Positions 18,292 through 27,421 are shown, counted from the stretch's first letter. The stretch: DNA of 64,000 bases from Rhodothalassium salexigens DSM 2132 (GCF_004341375.1 NZ_SLXO01000001.1:434001-498000); one strand, 5' to 3'. Made by a program: numbers and translations. Notes: generated from the sequence alone by a model not told the origin.

Positions 18292-19302
18292 ATGGACGCC
18301 CATTCCCGCATCCTGATCACCGGCGGCACCGGCTCGTTCGGCCAGAAACTCACCGAGACCCTGCTGCGCGAGCACGACCCCGAACGGGTGATTATCTACT
18401 CGCGCGACGAGTTCAAACAACTGACCATGCAGCGGCGCTTTCCCGACCCGCGCATGCGCTTTTTCATCGGCGACGTACGCGACCGCGACCGGCTGGTCAT
18501 GGCCATGCGCAATGTGGACGTGGTGGTCCATGCCGCGGCGCTGAAGCATGTGGAGGTGGCCGAGTACAACCCGTTCGAGGCGGTGCGGACCAACATCGAA
18601 GGCGCCGAAAACGTGGTCTGGTCGGCGATCCAGGCTGGCGTGCGCAAGGTGGTGGCGCTGTCCACCGACAAGGCGGCCAACCCGATCAACCTCTATGGCG
18701 CCACCAAGCTGGCGTCCGACAAGATCTTCATCGCCGGCAACAATCTGGCCGGCGGGGCGGGCGTGCGCTTTGCGGTGGTGCGCTATGGCAATGTGGTCGG
18801 CTCGCGCGGCTCGGTGGTGCCGTTCTTCAAGCAACTGGCCGCGCGCGGCACCGGCGCGATCCCGATCACCGACCCGCGCATGACCCGGTTCTGGATCACC
18901 CTCGACGAGGGCGTGCGCTTCGTCCTCAACTGCCTCGGCGACATGGCCGGCGGCGAGATCTTCGTGCCCAAGATCCCGTCCATGGCGATCCCCGACCTGG
19001 CGCGCGCCATCGCGCCCGACCTGCCCCACGAGGTGGTGGGCATCCGGCCGGGCGAAAAGCTGCACGAGGTGATGATCACCGCCGAGGATTCGCGCACCAC
19101 GCTCGACATGGGCGACCACTTCATCATCGAACCGACGATCGCCAAATGGGGCTACCAGTCGCGGCGCGCCGCCACGCCGCCGGCGCGACCGGTGGCCGAC
19201 GGGTTCTGCTATGCCAGCAACACCAACGACCATTGGCTCAATGTGGCCCGGCTGAAGGAGATTACCGCGTCGATCCCGGCCGAAGGCGACGACGCGGTCT
19301 GA
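18292..19302 (+). CDS. pseB: UDP-N-acetylglucosamine 4,6-dehydratase (inverting)
   Basis: First step of CMP-pseudaminic acid synthesis: UDP-GlcNAc to UDP-2-acetamido-2,6-dideoxy-beta-L-arabino-hexos-4-ulose. This is a 336-residue extended SDR with the NAD(P)-binding TGGTGSFG at residues 10-17, RDEFKQLTMQ, and the catalytic pair Y135/K139 in NLYGATKLASDK. The blocks AALKHVEVAEYNPFEA and GIRPGEKLHEVMI are characteristic of PseB. The transaminase pseC starts 13 bases after its stop. pseF, pseG, pseH and pseI are not in the window and should lie elsewhere. A sigma-54 motif lies just upstream. Confidence 0.95.
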   Translation: MDAHSRILITGGTGSFGQKLTETLLREHDPERVIIYSRDEFKQLTMQRRFPDPRMRFFIGDVRDRDRLVMAMRNVDVVVHAAALKHVEVAEYNPFEAVRTNIEGAENVVWSAIQAGVRKVVALSTDKAANPINLYGATKLASDKIFIAGNNLAGGAGVRFAVVRYGNVVGSRGSVVPFFKQLAARGTGAIPITDPRMTRFWITLDEGVRFVLNCLGDMAGGEIFVPKIPSMAIPDLARAIAPDLPHEVVGIRPGEKLHEVMITAEDSRTTLDMGDHFIIEPTIAKWGYQSRRAATPPARPVADGFCYASNTNDHWLNVARLKEITASIPAEGDDAV

Positions 19303-19315
19303 CACAGGAGCGACC

Positions 19316-20506
19316 ATGGCGCCCTCCCCGCTTTCCGACCCACCGGCAGCGGCCGCCGCCGTCGACCCGATCCCCTATGGCCGCCAAAGCATCGGCCCCG
19401 AAGACCGCGACGCGGTGGCCCAAGCGGTCGGCCAGGCTCTGTTGACCACCGGGCCCACGGTCCAGGCGTTCGAGGACGCGTTCACCGGCTTTCTGGCGCC
19501 GGGCCGGGACGATCTGCACGGCGTCGCCTGCGCCACCGGCACCGCCGCCCTGCACCTGATGATGGCGGCCCTGGACCTTGGCCCCGGCGACCAGGTGATC
19601 GTGCCGGCGCTGACCTTCGCCGCCACCGCCAATGCCGCGCTTTATGTGGGCGCCGAGCCGGTGTTCGCCGATGTGGACGCCCGGACGCTGCTGATCGACC
19701 CGACCTCGGCGGCCCGGCTGATCGGCCCGCGCACCAAGGCGTTGGTGGGCGTCGACTATGCCGGCCAGCCGTGCGACTGGGACGCGCTCGCAGCCCTCGC
19801 CGACGCCCACAAGCTGCACCTGCTGGCCGACGGCTGCCACGCGCCCGGCGCCGCCCACCGGGGCCGGCCGGTCGGCACGCTGGCCAAGGCCACCAGCTTT
19901 TCCTTTCACCCGGTCAAGCACATCACCACCGGCGAAGGCGGCATGGTCACCACCACCGACGCCGCGCTCGCCGAGCGGCTGCGCCACCTGCGCCATCACG
20001 CCATGGCCCGCCACGACGCCGACAACCCGTTTCGCTACGACGTCACCGCGCTCGGCTTTAACTACCGCTTGAGCGACATCAACTGCGCGCTCGGCCTGGC
20101 CCAGGTGGCGCGGCTGCCGCAATGGCTCGACCAGCGCCGGGCGCTCGCCGCGCGCTATGACGCCGCCTTGGCCGGCATCGAGGGGGTGAGCCCGCTGGCC
20201 CGCCGAGACGACACCAGCCATGCCTATCACCTCTATGTGATCCGCACCGACGGCGCGCTGGCGGCGAAGCGCGACGCGCTCGCCGCGGCCTTGCGCGCGC
20301 GCGGTATCGGCACGGCGGTGCACTATCCCCCGCTGACCCAGACGACCTTCTACCGCGAACGGTTGGGCACCCGGCGCGGCGATTGTCCGGCCGCCGACCG
20401 CGCCTATGAGACCATTCTGTCGATCCCGCTCTATCCAGGCCTGACCGACGCGCAGGCCGACCGGGTGGTGGCAGCGATCGCCGAGGCGGCCGCCGCGCTT
20501 TCTTGA
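19316..20506 (+). CDS. pseC: UDP-4-amino-4,6-dideoxy-N-acetyl-beta-L-altrosamine transaminase
   Basis: PLP-dependent aminotransferase of the DegT/DnrJ/EryC1 family, second step of pseudaminic acid synthesis; 396 residues. The PLP lysine is K201 in SFHPVKHITTGEGGM, and the cofactor-contacting ATGTAALHLMM and the LADGCHAPGA block (Asp contact to the pyridine) are present. GFNYRLSDINCALGL is the typical PseC sugar-site region. AGGAG lies just before ATG 19316. Cotranscribed with pseB. The N-terminus has a short Pro/Ala-rich tail before IPYGRQSI, where the family domain begins. Confidence 0.94.
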   Translation: MAPSPLSDPPAAAAAVDPIPYGRQSIGPEDRDAVAQAVGQALLTTGPTVQAFEDAFTGFLAPGRDDLHGVACATGTAALHLMMAALDLGPGDQVIVPALTFAATANAALYVGAEPVFADVDARTLLIDPTSAARLIGPRTKALVGVDYAGQPCDWDALAALADAHKLHLLADGCHAPGAAHRGRPVGTLAKATSFSFHPVKHITTGEGGMVTTTDAALAERLRHLRHHAMARHDADNPFRYDVTALGFNYRLSDINCALGLAQVARLPQWLDQRRALAARYDAALAGIEGVSPLARRDDTSHAYHLYVIRTDGALAAKRDALAAALRARGIGTAVHYPPLTQTTFYRERLGTRRGDCPAADRAYETILSIPLYPGLTDAQADRVVAAIAEAAAALS

Positions 20507-20591
20507 GCGGTTGCGTTTTCATCCGCAGACAGTTGGGTTATGCTGCCCGCGTTCTTTACCTTAACCCCTTGAAACACAAGGATCGGCCGCC

Positions 20592-22157
20592 ATGCACGAC
20601 CGCCGAACTTTGCTCATTGCCCTAGCCGGGCTCTTGGGCATTCTGCTTCTCGTCTATTTGATTCCGTCGAACGAACCGAGCCCGGTCAAGGGCGCCTATC
20701 AGGTCAGCGGCGACCCCTGGTTCACCGGCGGCAAGGCGGCGATCGAGCGGCGCGAGGCGCAACAACCGATCACCAAGCGGGCCAAGAACGTGATCGTGTT
20801 CATCGGCGACGGCATGGGCGTGTCGACGGTGACCGCCGGCCGCATCTATGCCGGCCAGAAGAAGGGGCTGCAGGGCGAAGACTATGATCTGGCGTTCGAC
20901 ACCCTGCCCTACACCGCGCTGGTCAAGACCTACAACACCAACGCCCAAACGCCCGACAGCGCCGGCACCGCCTCGGCGATCATGACCGGCGTCAAGACCA
21001 AGATCGGCGTGCTCAGCCTGTCCGACGAGGCGACGCCCGGTCACTGCCCGGGGCCGGAGCAATTGCAGCAACTCAGCCCCGCCACCCTGCTGGAACTGGC
21101 CGAAAGCGTCGGCATGGCGACCGGCATCGTCACCACCACCCGGCTGACCCACGCGACACCGGCCAGCACCTACGCCCACAGCCCGAGCCGCAATTGGGAA
21201 GACGACAGCGTCATGCCGCCCGAGGCCCTGGAGGCCGGCTGCACCGACATCGCGTCGCAATTCGTCGATTTCCCCTATGGTGACGGCGTCGACGTGGCGT
21301 TCGGCGGCGGCCGCCGGCACTTCCTGCCCGAAGACCAGGTCGACCCGGAAAGCGACGGCGCCTATGGCCGGCGCGTCGACGGACGCGACCTGATCGAAGA
21401 CTGGCGCCGGCGCCATGGCCCGGGCGCGCGCTTCGTCTGGAACACCGAGCAATTCCGCAGCCTGTCGCCCGAAACCGACGGCCCGGTGCTCGGCCTGTTC
21501 GAGCCCAGCCATATGCGCTATGAAGCCGACCGCGACGACGATCAGGCCGGTGAGCCGCCGCTGTCGGAGATGGTCGATAAGGCGCTGGGCTTTCTCGAAG
21601 GCCATGGCGACGGCTATTTCCTGCTGGTCGAGGGCGGCCGCATCGACCACGCCCACCATGCCGGCAACGCCGCCCGGGCGCTGGAAGAAACCCGCGAATT
21701 CTCCAAGGCGGTGCAGGTGGCGCTCGACCGCACGAAGGTGGAGGACACGCTGATCCTGGTCACCGCCGACCACTCCCACACCTTCGTCATGGGCGGCTAT
21801 CCCCCGCGCGGCAACCCGATCCTCGGCCTGGTCCACAAGGTCAATCCCGACGGCACGCCGAGCGACGAGCTGCAACCGGCCGAAGACGGCAAGCCCTACA
21901 CCACGCTCGGCTATCTGAACGGCCCGGGCGCGATCGACGGCGAGCGGCCGACCCTGACCGACGAGACCGTGCTGGCGGTCGACTATCGCCAACAGGCCGC
22001 CGTGCGGGCCCGGTCGGAAACCCATGGCGGCGAAGACGTGCCGCTCTATGCGCGCGGGCCCTGGGCGCATCTGGCCACCGGCACCATGGAACAGAACGTC
22101 CTGTTCCATATCGTCGACCGGGCCACCGGCCTCGGCGACCGCGCCGGCCGCGACTGA
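20592..22157 (+). CDS. phoA: Alkaline phosphatase (PhoA family), membrane-anchored
   Basis: Periplasmic metal-dependent phosphomonoesterase, 521 residues. A single N-terminal hydrophobic helix (LLIALAGLLGILLLVYLIP, residues 7-25) lacks a clear cleavage site, so the enzyme is probably tethered to the inner membrane. FIGDGMG carries a metal-binding Asp; the nucleophile is S123 in TPDSAGTASAIMTG; metal-site residues recur in VEGGRIDHAHHAGNA, TADHSHTF and the C-terminal ETHGGEDVPLYARGPWAHL. A Pho-box-like sequence is not evident upstream. The preceding pseC stop is 85 bases away and the stretch between has only a weak sigma-70-like element. Confidence 0.93.
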   Translation: MHDRRTLLIALAGLLGILLLVYLIPSNEPSPVKGAYQVSGDPWFTGGKAAIERREAQQPITKRAKNVIVFIGDGMGVSTVTAGRIYAGQKKGLQGEDYDLAFDTLPYTALVKTYNTNAQTPDSAGTASAIMTGVKTKIGVLSLSDEATPGHCPGPEQLQQLSPATLLELAESVGMATGIVTTTRLTHATPASTYAHSPSRNWEDDSVMPPEALEAGCTDIASQFVDFPYGDGVDVAFGGGRRHFLPEDQVDPESDGAYGRRVDGRDLIEDWRRRHGPGARFVWNTEQFRSLSPETDGPVLGLFEPSHMRYEADRDDDQAGEPPLSEMVDKALGFLEGHGDGYFLLVEGGRIDHAHHAGNAARALEETREFSKAVQVALDRTKVEDTLILVTADHSHTFVMGGYPPRGNPILGLVHKVNPDGTPSDELQPAEDGKPYTTLGYLNGPGAIDGERPTLTDETVLAVDYRQQAAVRARSETHGGEDVPLYARGPWAHLATGTMEQNVLFHIVDRATGLGDRAGRD

Positions 22158-22614
22158 CGCCCGCTTCGGTCGACCCCGATCACGCCGGTGGTCCGGGTCG
22201 GCCGGAAAAGCCCCGGCACGACTTGGTCAATCGGGCACCGGGCCGGGATAGAGGCGCAGCCACGTGGCGGCCGCGCCGCCGAGGTCGGTGGCCATGCCCA
22301 AACCGGGGCCCTGCGAGCTCAGCCATGGAGCTCCGCCCGCGGCCCTGGGCGGACATCTTACCGGCTACCCATCAGAGCGGGCGCGGTCACCCAGGTACCG
22401 GTCGCAGCGGCGCGCGCGAGACCGCATCGTCCGGCGCGCCGCCCACCGGCGGACCGGACCGATCCTGTTACGGCAATGACAACCAAGCTCGACCATTGGT
22501 GCGCACCGGCCGGCCTGCCGCGCGGGATGCGCGGCCACTCTCGGCGACCGGATCTCCACCCCGTGGGACGCGCTGGCTGAACCGGCCCGTGGCGGCGTCG
22601 TCAAACAGTTTTGA
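22158..22614. other. 457-base intergenic stretch between convergent genes
   Basis: Lies between the ends of phoA (+) and a secreted coiled-coil gene (-). Just after phoA there is an inverted repeat (CGACCC 22171-22176 with GGGTCG 22195-22200) that could serve as a weak hairpin. Open frames crossing the region on both strands are arginine/proline-rich, lack ribosome-binding sites and look non-coding. I see no RNA gene or mobile element. Confidence 0.5.
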
Positions 22615-23190
22615 TCAGGGAGCCGACCCATCGGCGCCGTTGTCGCCGCCGCTAGACGGGTCTGGGCGACGGTTGTCGTCGTCGCTGCAGCCGCGCCGCT
22701 CATGGTCGGCGACCGCGCGGCGGACCTCCCGGATCGCGGCGGCGGCGGTCTTGAGCGCTTGGATTTCGTGGGACAGGGCGCGCAAGCGGGCTTCATGGGC
22801 GCGGACCAGCGCCGCATCCGCCTGCGAGCCCGAGGCGGCGAACTGGGAGCGCACGGCTTCCAAAGCGGCTTGGCGCTGCTCCTGTTCGCGATAGAGGGCA
22901 TGAAGCGCCGCGCGCGTGGCGTTCATCGACGCCAGTGCCGGCGGGCCCTTCGGCCAGGCAGCAGCGTCGTCCGGTTCGTCGTGATCCGCTTGGTCTGTGC
23001 CGTCCGCCTCGGCCACGGCGGCGGGCAGATCGGCGTCCGGCGCGCCCAGCAATCGATTCATGAACCGGGTATAGGGGTCGAAATCATCGGTGCCGCCGCT
23101 GGGCTGGCCCGCAGAGGCCGCGGCCGTCGCCAACAGCACGGCGACAAACGCGCTCGCCTTGATTGGGCTTCTGGCGACAATGCGGCGCAC
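22615..23190 (-). CDS. Secreted Ala/Asp-rich coiled-coil protein of unknown function
   Basis: Not recognised. The 191-residue product starts at GTG 23190, five bases after GGGAGG. The N-terminus is a signal peptide (VRRIVARSPIKASAFVAVLL, then a hydrophobic stretch ending ASAGQ). The mature part begins with an acidic segment, then a predicted coiled coil (about residues 95-165: repeated Ala/Leu/Glu/Arg heptads such as ALHALYREQEQRQAALEAV), and ends with a low-complexity tail containing one Cys and SDDDNRR. It lies 74 bases downstream of a second secreted coiled-coil gene, suggesting they work as a pair in the periplasm or envelope. An upstream extension of the frame to 23502 is unlikely to be translated. 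Confidence 0.6.
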   Translation of the reverse strand: MRRIVARSPIKASAFVAVLLATAAASAGQPSGGTDDFDPYTRFMNRLLGAPDADLPAAVAEADGTDQADHDEPDDAAAWPKGPPALASMNATRAALHALYREQEQRQAALEAVRSQFAASGSQADAALVRAHEARLRALSHEIQALKTAAAAIREVRRAVADHERRGCSDDDNRRPDPSSGGDNGADGSAP

Positions 23191-23264
23191 GATCTCCTCC
23201 CTGCTTCCCGAATGCTTAGCATGAGCGGGAGCGAGAAACAATGCTGCACCGGGGGCGGTCCGCC

Positions 23265-24086
23265 CTAGTGACGGTCGTCCGGGCGTGCCGGCCGGTGCGG
23301 CGGCTCTACGGGGGTCGCCGGCAGTGCGCCCCCGATCCCCAATTGATCCAGAAGCTCTGCGCGTTCCTTGGCCAGTTCGGCGTGGGCCTGACGAAGCGCC
23401 CGGCGTACCTGGGCCATGTCGCGCTCCACATCGGCCAGGGTTCGCGCCCGTTCGGCCTTCTGACGTGCCAATTCCGCCCGCACGCGATCCAGGTCCACCC
23501 AATCGCTGCCCTTGATCCGATCAAGCGCCCGGCGCATGGCCGTCAGACCGGCTTCGCGCTCGGCACGCGACCGCTCAAGCGCCTCGGCCGCCTCGGCCAT
23601 GGCGGCGCGCCGCGCCGCTTCAGCCTCCGCGAACGCTGCGCGCATGGCGTCGAGCGCCCGGTGCACGGTCGCGGTCAGATCCGCGTCGACGGCGACCGGC
23701 GACTGCGGCGCACGCGGCGCCTCAAGCGCCCGGACCAAGGCGTCCAGATCCACCGGCGCATCCAGATCGTCGGGCGTGTCGGGCACGGCTGGCACACCCG
23801 ACCCCGGCATGCGCCAGTCCACCGCGCTGCTGTTCAGGGCTTCCAACTCCAGCAGCAAGCCGGTGGCCACCGCGCGGTGGTCGTCGAGGCCGAGGATCAG
23901 TTCGGGCGACTTAGGCGTCCCCGGTGCATTGGACGCCGTGGGCGACGGCGCGCCGCTCCCCGGCGGGTCGGCAGCCGGCGCGAACGCCACCGCGCCGACC
24001 GTCGCGGGAAGCGCGGCGGCGGCGGCCGGCGCCATGCCGACCACCGCCAACGCAAGATAGAAAAGGACGGGTCGTCTTGCTGTCAT
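23265..24086 (-). CDS. Secreted coiled-coil protein of unknown function
   Basis: Not recognised. The 273-residue product starts at ATG 24086 with a signal peptide (MTARRPVLFYLALAVVGMAP, cleavage probably after AAAAA). A disordered Pro/Ala/Ser linker follows, then a segment starting SPELILGLDDHRAVATG, then a long charged coiled coil (about residues 130-255, with DALVRALEA, AEAARRAAMAEAAEALERSR and RAELARQKAERARTL), and a Pro/Arg-rich tail. It is in the same direction as, and 74 bases upstream of, the smaller coiled-coil gene. Envelope scaffold or adaptor roles are possible but nothing in the sequence fixes one. The in-frame extension to 24287 has no signal or ribosome-binding site. Confidence 0.6.
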   Translation of the reverse strand: MTARRPVLFYLALAVVGMAPAAAAALPATVGAVAFAPAADPPGSGAPSPTASNAPGTPKSPELILGLDDHRAVATGLLLELEALNSSAVDWRMPGSGVPAVPDTPDDLDAPVDLDALVRALEAPRAPQSPVAVDADLTATVHRALDAMRAAFAEAEAARRAAMAEAAEALERSRAEREAGLTAMRRALDRIKGSDWVDLDRVRAELARQKAERARTLADVERDMAQVRRALRQAHAELAKERAELLDQLGIGGALPATPVEPPHRPARPDDRH

Positions 24087-24264
24087 CACTCGGGTCCAGA
24101 TGGGCGCCGTTCTTGTTATGCCCACAAGGTGACGCCAAGCCGCGGTCCTTGGCAACCGCGCTGCGACGAGCTGCGGGGCCGGCGCGACAAGCCGTGCGGC
24201 GCGTTCCTGGGGGCGTCCAAGGGCGGCGCTGGCGGTAAGCGTGAGCGGCCTGTCCCGGGCGGGG

Positions 24265-24708
24265 TCAGAGCGGCAGCAGAACCGCACCGACGCGGCGGTC
24301 TTCGGCGACCAGCACGTTGAAGGTGCGCGCCGCCGCCCCGCTGTCCATGGGATCAGCGCTCAGCCCACGCGCGGCGAGCGCAGCCCGCATCGCCGCCGGC
24401 ACCGGCAAGAGCGAGGCACCGCCGCCGAACAGCACGATATCGGCCGGGTCCGAAGCGTCCCATAAGGGCGCCAGCCGCGCCGCGTCGATCTCTGCGGGCG
24501 CGACCGCCCCAAGCGCCACGCAGCGCCCGGGCAGCACCAGCACGGCGCCTGCGTACCAGGTCTGGCCGACCCGGAAGCCGCCGCGGCCATAGCCCGCGAC
24601 GGTGACCAGGCCCGGGCGCGCCTGTTCCTTCATTTCCATCGCCAGGCGCGGGGCTGCGGGGTCGTTGTCGCCTTGCGGGCCCGGGGGGTGGGGATCGTCG
24701 GACGCCAT
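24265..24708 (-). CDS. Mth938/NDUFAF3-like domain protein
   Basis: A 147-residue cytosolic protein of the Mth938-like (DUF498, related to mitochondrial NDUFAF3) family. The core begins at GYGRGGFRVGQTWYAGAVLV; IVLFGGGASLLPVPAAMR and the C-terminal MDSGAAARTFNVLVAEDRRVGAVLLPL match the family pattern. Biochemical role is unknown. Alphaproteobacteria often carry it immediately after secDF, as here: it starts 45 bases after the secF stop. The mitochondrial homologue is a complex I assembly factor, so a membrane-complex assembly role is a reasonable inference only. Confidence 0.85.
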   Translation of the reverse strand: MASDDPHPPGPQGDNDPAAPRLAMEMKEQARPGLVTVAGYGRGGFRVGQTWYAGAVLVLPGRCVALGAVAPAEIDAARLAPLWDASDPADIVLFGGGASLLPVPAAMRAALAARGLSADPMDSGAAARTFNVLVAEDRRVGAVLLPL

Positions 24709-24753
24709 GGGCTTGCCTCTGCGGGGGCCGGATGGGAAAGCGACGGCGCGGGA

Positions 24754-25689
24754 TCAGGGCGCCGAGGATTTGGCCTCGTCGGGCAGCAGGTTCTCGCGCT
24801 TGACCTTGAGCATCAACAGCACCGGCGCGGCGACGAAGATCGACGAATAGGTGCCCACGAACACGCCCCAGATCATCGCCGCGGTGAAGCCCTGAATGAC
24901 CGCACCGCCGAAGAAGAACAGCGCGAACAAGGCCAGCAACGTGGTCAGCGAGGTCATCAAGGTGCGCGACAGGGTCTGGTTGAGCGACAGGTTCAACAAC
25001 TCGACCATCTCCATCTTGCGAAACCGCCGGATGGTCTCGCGGATGCGGTCATAGACCACCACGGTGTCGTTCAGCGAATAGCCGATGATGGTCAGGATCG
25101 CCGCCACGATCGACAGGTTGAACTCCAGCCCGGTCAACGAGAAGAAGCCGATGGTCAGCAACACGTCGTGGACCAGGGCGATCACCGCGCCGAGGCCGAA
25201 CTGCCATTCGAACCGGAACCAGATATAGACCAGCACCGCGATCACCGCCAACGACATGGCCATGATGCCGTCGCGGAACAGCTCCTCGGAAATCTTCGGG
25301 CCGACCACCTCGGTGCGCCGCCATTCCAGATTGTCGAACCGGTCGTCGAGGGCGCTTTTGACCCGGTCGACGGCGGCCTGCTGGGCCTCGGCCTCGCCCG
25401 GCTGGCGGGCGATGCGGATCAGCGCCTCATTGGCCGAGCCGAACGCCTGGATCGACGCGTCGCCCACGTCCTGGCCGTTGACCACGGCGCGCATGGCGGC
25501 GATGTCGATGGGTTGTTCGGCGCCCACCTCGATGGTGATGCCGCCCTTGAAGTCGATGCCCAGATTGAGCCCGCGGGTGAAGAACAAGGCCATCGAGGCC
25601 GCGATCAGAATCGCCGACAGCGCATAGGCCACATAGCGGGCCTTGAGAAAGTTCACATGGGTGTCGGCAGGGATCAGCTTAAGCAACAT
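24754..25689 (-). CDS. secF: Protein translocase subunit SecF
   Basis: Inner-membrane subunit of SecDF, which uses the proton gradient to help pull proteins out of the Sec channel; 311 residues. TM1 begins near residue 20. The block GLNLGIDFKGGITIEV is the SecF signature before the periplasmic domain, and five further helices follow, with SLNDTVVVYDRIRE in the TM4-5 region carrying the conserved Asp/Arg set. It follows secD by 13 bases and precedes the Mth938-like gene. The order yajC-secD-secF is the usual bacterial arrangement. Confidence 0.97.
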   Translation of the reverse strand: MLLKLIPADTHVNFLKARYVAYALSAILIAASMALFFTRGLNLGIDFKGGITIEVGAEQPIDIAAMRAVVNGQDVGDASIQAFGSANEALIRIARQPGEAEAQQAAVDRVKSALDDRFDNLEWRRTEVVGPKISEELFRDGIMAMSLAVIAVLVYIWFRFEWQFGLGAVIALVHDVLLTIGFFSLTGLEFNLSIVAAILTIIGYSLNDTVVVYDRIRETIRRFRKMEMVELLNLSLNQTLSRTLMTSLTTLLALFALFFFGGAVIQGFTAAMIWGVFVGTYSSIFVAAPVLLMLKVKRENLLPDEAKSSAP

Positions 25690-25702
25690 CAGGCGAACTT
25701 TC

Positions 25703-27289
25703 TCAAAGCGGGAGCTTGGCGGGACGGGTGCGACGCAGCCAGGTGGCCAGCAACAGCCGGGTCAGGACCACCGCCGTGAACACGCTGGTGACGATGCCAA
25801 CGCCGAGCGTGACGGCGAAGCCGCGCACCGGCCCCGAGCCGAACTGGAACAACAGGACTGCCGCAATCAGCGTGGTGATATTGGCGTCGAGGATGGTCGA
25901 CAGCGCCTGGCGATAGCCATTGTCAACCGCTTGGAACGGCTGGCGACCGGCCTTGACCTCCTCGCGGACCCGCTCGAACACCAGCACATTGGCGTCGACC
26001 GCCATGCCGATGGTCAACACGATGCCGGCGATCCCCGGCAGGGTGAGCGTCGCCCCGATCGCCGACAAGGCGCCCAGGATCAACACGATGTTGAGCAACA
26101 GCGCGGCATTGGCGAGGACACCGAAGAGCCCGTAGCTGGCGACGATGAACACGACCACACCGGCCAGGCCGATCACCGCGGCGAGCTTGCCGGCCTCGAT
26201 CGAATCCTGGCCCAGGCCCGGGCCCACCGTGCGCTCTTCAAGGATACGCAGCGGCGCGGGCAAGGCGCCGGCGCGCAGCAGCACCGACAGGTCCTGGGTT
26301 TCCTCGATGGTGAAGCTGCCCGAGATCTGCGCCTGGCCGCCCAGGATCGGCTCGCGGATCACCGGCGCCGACAGCACCTCGTCGTCGAGGACGATGGCGA
26401 ACGGCTTGCCGACATTCTGCCGCGTCACCTCGGCGAAGGTGCGCCCGCCGGCCAAATCGAAGCGGATCGACACCACCGGCAGCCCGTTCTGGTCGAAGCT
26501 AGGCTGGGCGTCGACGAGGTTTTCGCCGGTCAACAGCGGCCGGCGTTCGACGACGATCTGACGGGTCTGGTCGGCGAACGACAGCACCATGGTGCCGGCG
26601 GGCGGATTGGACGGCTCGGCATTGCCGGCGACCATGTGGAAGCTCAGCCGCGCCTCGGCGTTGAGCACCTCCTTGAGGCTTTCGGTCTCGCCCACGCCGG
26701 GCACCTGCAACAGGATGCGCTGTTCGCCGACGCGCTGGATGTTGGGTTCGCGGGTGCCCAGTTCGTCGATCCGGCGGCGCACCACCTCGATCGACTGGGC
26801 GACCGCGCTGCGCGCCCGGGCGTCGATGCCTTCCTTGGTCAGCGCCGCGCGCACCCGGGTGCCGTCGACCGAGACGGCGACCGCCTGGATGCCGCCGCCG
26901 AACACACTCGACGCCACCGGCTGGGCCAGCGCCTCAAGCGCTTCGCGCGCCGCAGCGGCGTCTTCGGCATTGGCGAGCGTGGTGGTCACCGCCCGGGCGT
27001 CGCGATCCAGCACCGGCCGGCGCGCCCGGATGCGCGCCTCGCGCAGGCTTTCGCGCACATCTTCGGCCAGCCCCTCCAGGCGTTCCTCGATCACCGTGTC
27101 GGTGTCCACCTCAAGCAACAGGTGCGCGCCGCCCTGCAGGTCCAACCCCAGGGTCACCTGGCTTTTGGGCAGGAACCCCGGCAGCGACTGAAGCTGCTCC
27201 TTGGTCAGCAGATTGGGCACGGCCGCCAACACGCCGAACACACACACGGCGATAATGGCGACAATGGAAAAACGCGAAAACTGGAGCAT
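25703..27289 (-). CDS. secD: Protein translocase subunit SecD
   Basis: Larger SecDF subunit, 528 residues: TM1 at the N-terminus (FSIVAIIAVCVFGVLAAVPN), LGLDLQGGAHLLLEVD at the start of the periplasmic P1 domain, a long P1 head region, and five C-terminal TM helices with IVLTIGMAVDANVLVFERVRE, where Asp and Arg are needed for proton coupling. ATG 27289 has GGAGAG upstream; a longer frame to 27373 adds an Arg/Pro-rich tail that precedes TM1 and is rejected. Separated from yajC by 132 bases that hold a perfect hairpin. Confidence 0.97.
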   Translation of the reverse strand: MLQFSRFSIVAIIAVCVFGVLAAVPNLLTKEQLQSLPGFLPKSQVTLGLDLQGGAHLLLEVDTDTVIEERLEGLAEDVRESLREARIRARRPVLDRDARAVTTTLANAEDAAAAREALEALAQPVASSVFGGGIQAVAVSVDGTRVRAALTKEGIDARARSAVAQSIEVVRRRIDELGTREPNIQRVGEQRILLQVPGVGETESLKEVLNAEARLSFHMVAGNAEPSNPPAGTMVLSFADQTRQIVVERRPLLTGENLVDAQPSFDQNGLPVVSIRFDLAGGRTFAEVTRQNVGKPFAIVLDDEVLSAPVIREPILGGQAQISGSFTIEETQDLSVLLRAGALPAPLRILEERTVGPGLGQDSIEAGKLAAVIGLAGVVVFIVASYGLFGVLANAALLLNIVLILGALSAIGATLTLPGIAGIVLTIGMAVDANVLVFERVREEVKAGRQPFQAVDNGYRQALSTILDANITTLIAAVLLFQFGSGPVRGFAVTLGVGIVTSVFTAVVLTRLLLATWLRRTRPAKLPL

Positions 27290-27380
27290 GGGGCTCTCCG
27301 CAATGGCGCGCTCGGCGCCCGGACGGTCGGGTCGGTCGGGTCGGTCGGCCCGGCGCGCGCGGCGCCGAACCAAACGACAG

Positions 27381-27409
27381 CCCCTGCGACCGGCTCAGGG
27401 TCGCAGGGG
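27381..27409 (-). terminator. Perfect 11-bp hairpin between yajC and secD
   Basis: CCCCTGCGACC (27381-27391) pairs exactly with GGTCGCAGGGG (27399-27409) around a 7-base loop. Reading in the gene direction it begins 12 bases after the yajC stop and is followed by CTGTCGTTTGG rather than a clear T run. It could be a partial terminator or processing/attenuation site that makes YajC more abundant than SecDF; the T-poor tail keeps confidence modest. Confidence 0.5.
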
Positions 27410-27421
27410 GCGCATGGGCAA

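Noticed and set aside
22188-22901. Coding frames in the phoA downstream gap
   Set aside because: Arg/Pro/Ser-rich frames on both strands overlap the opposite-strand secreted protein gene and have no initiation signal.
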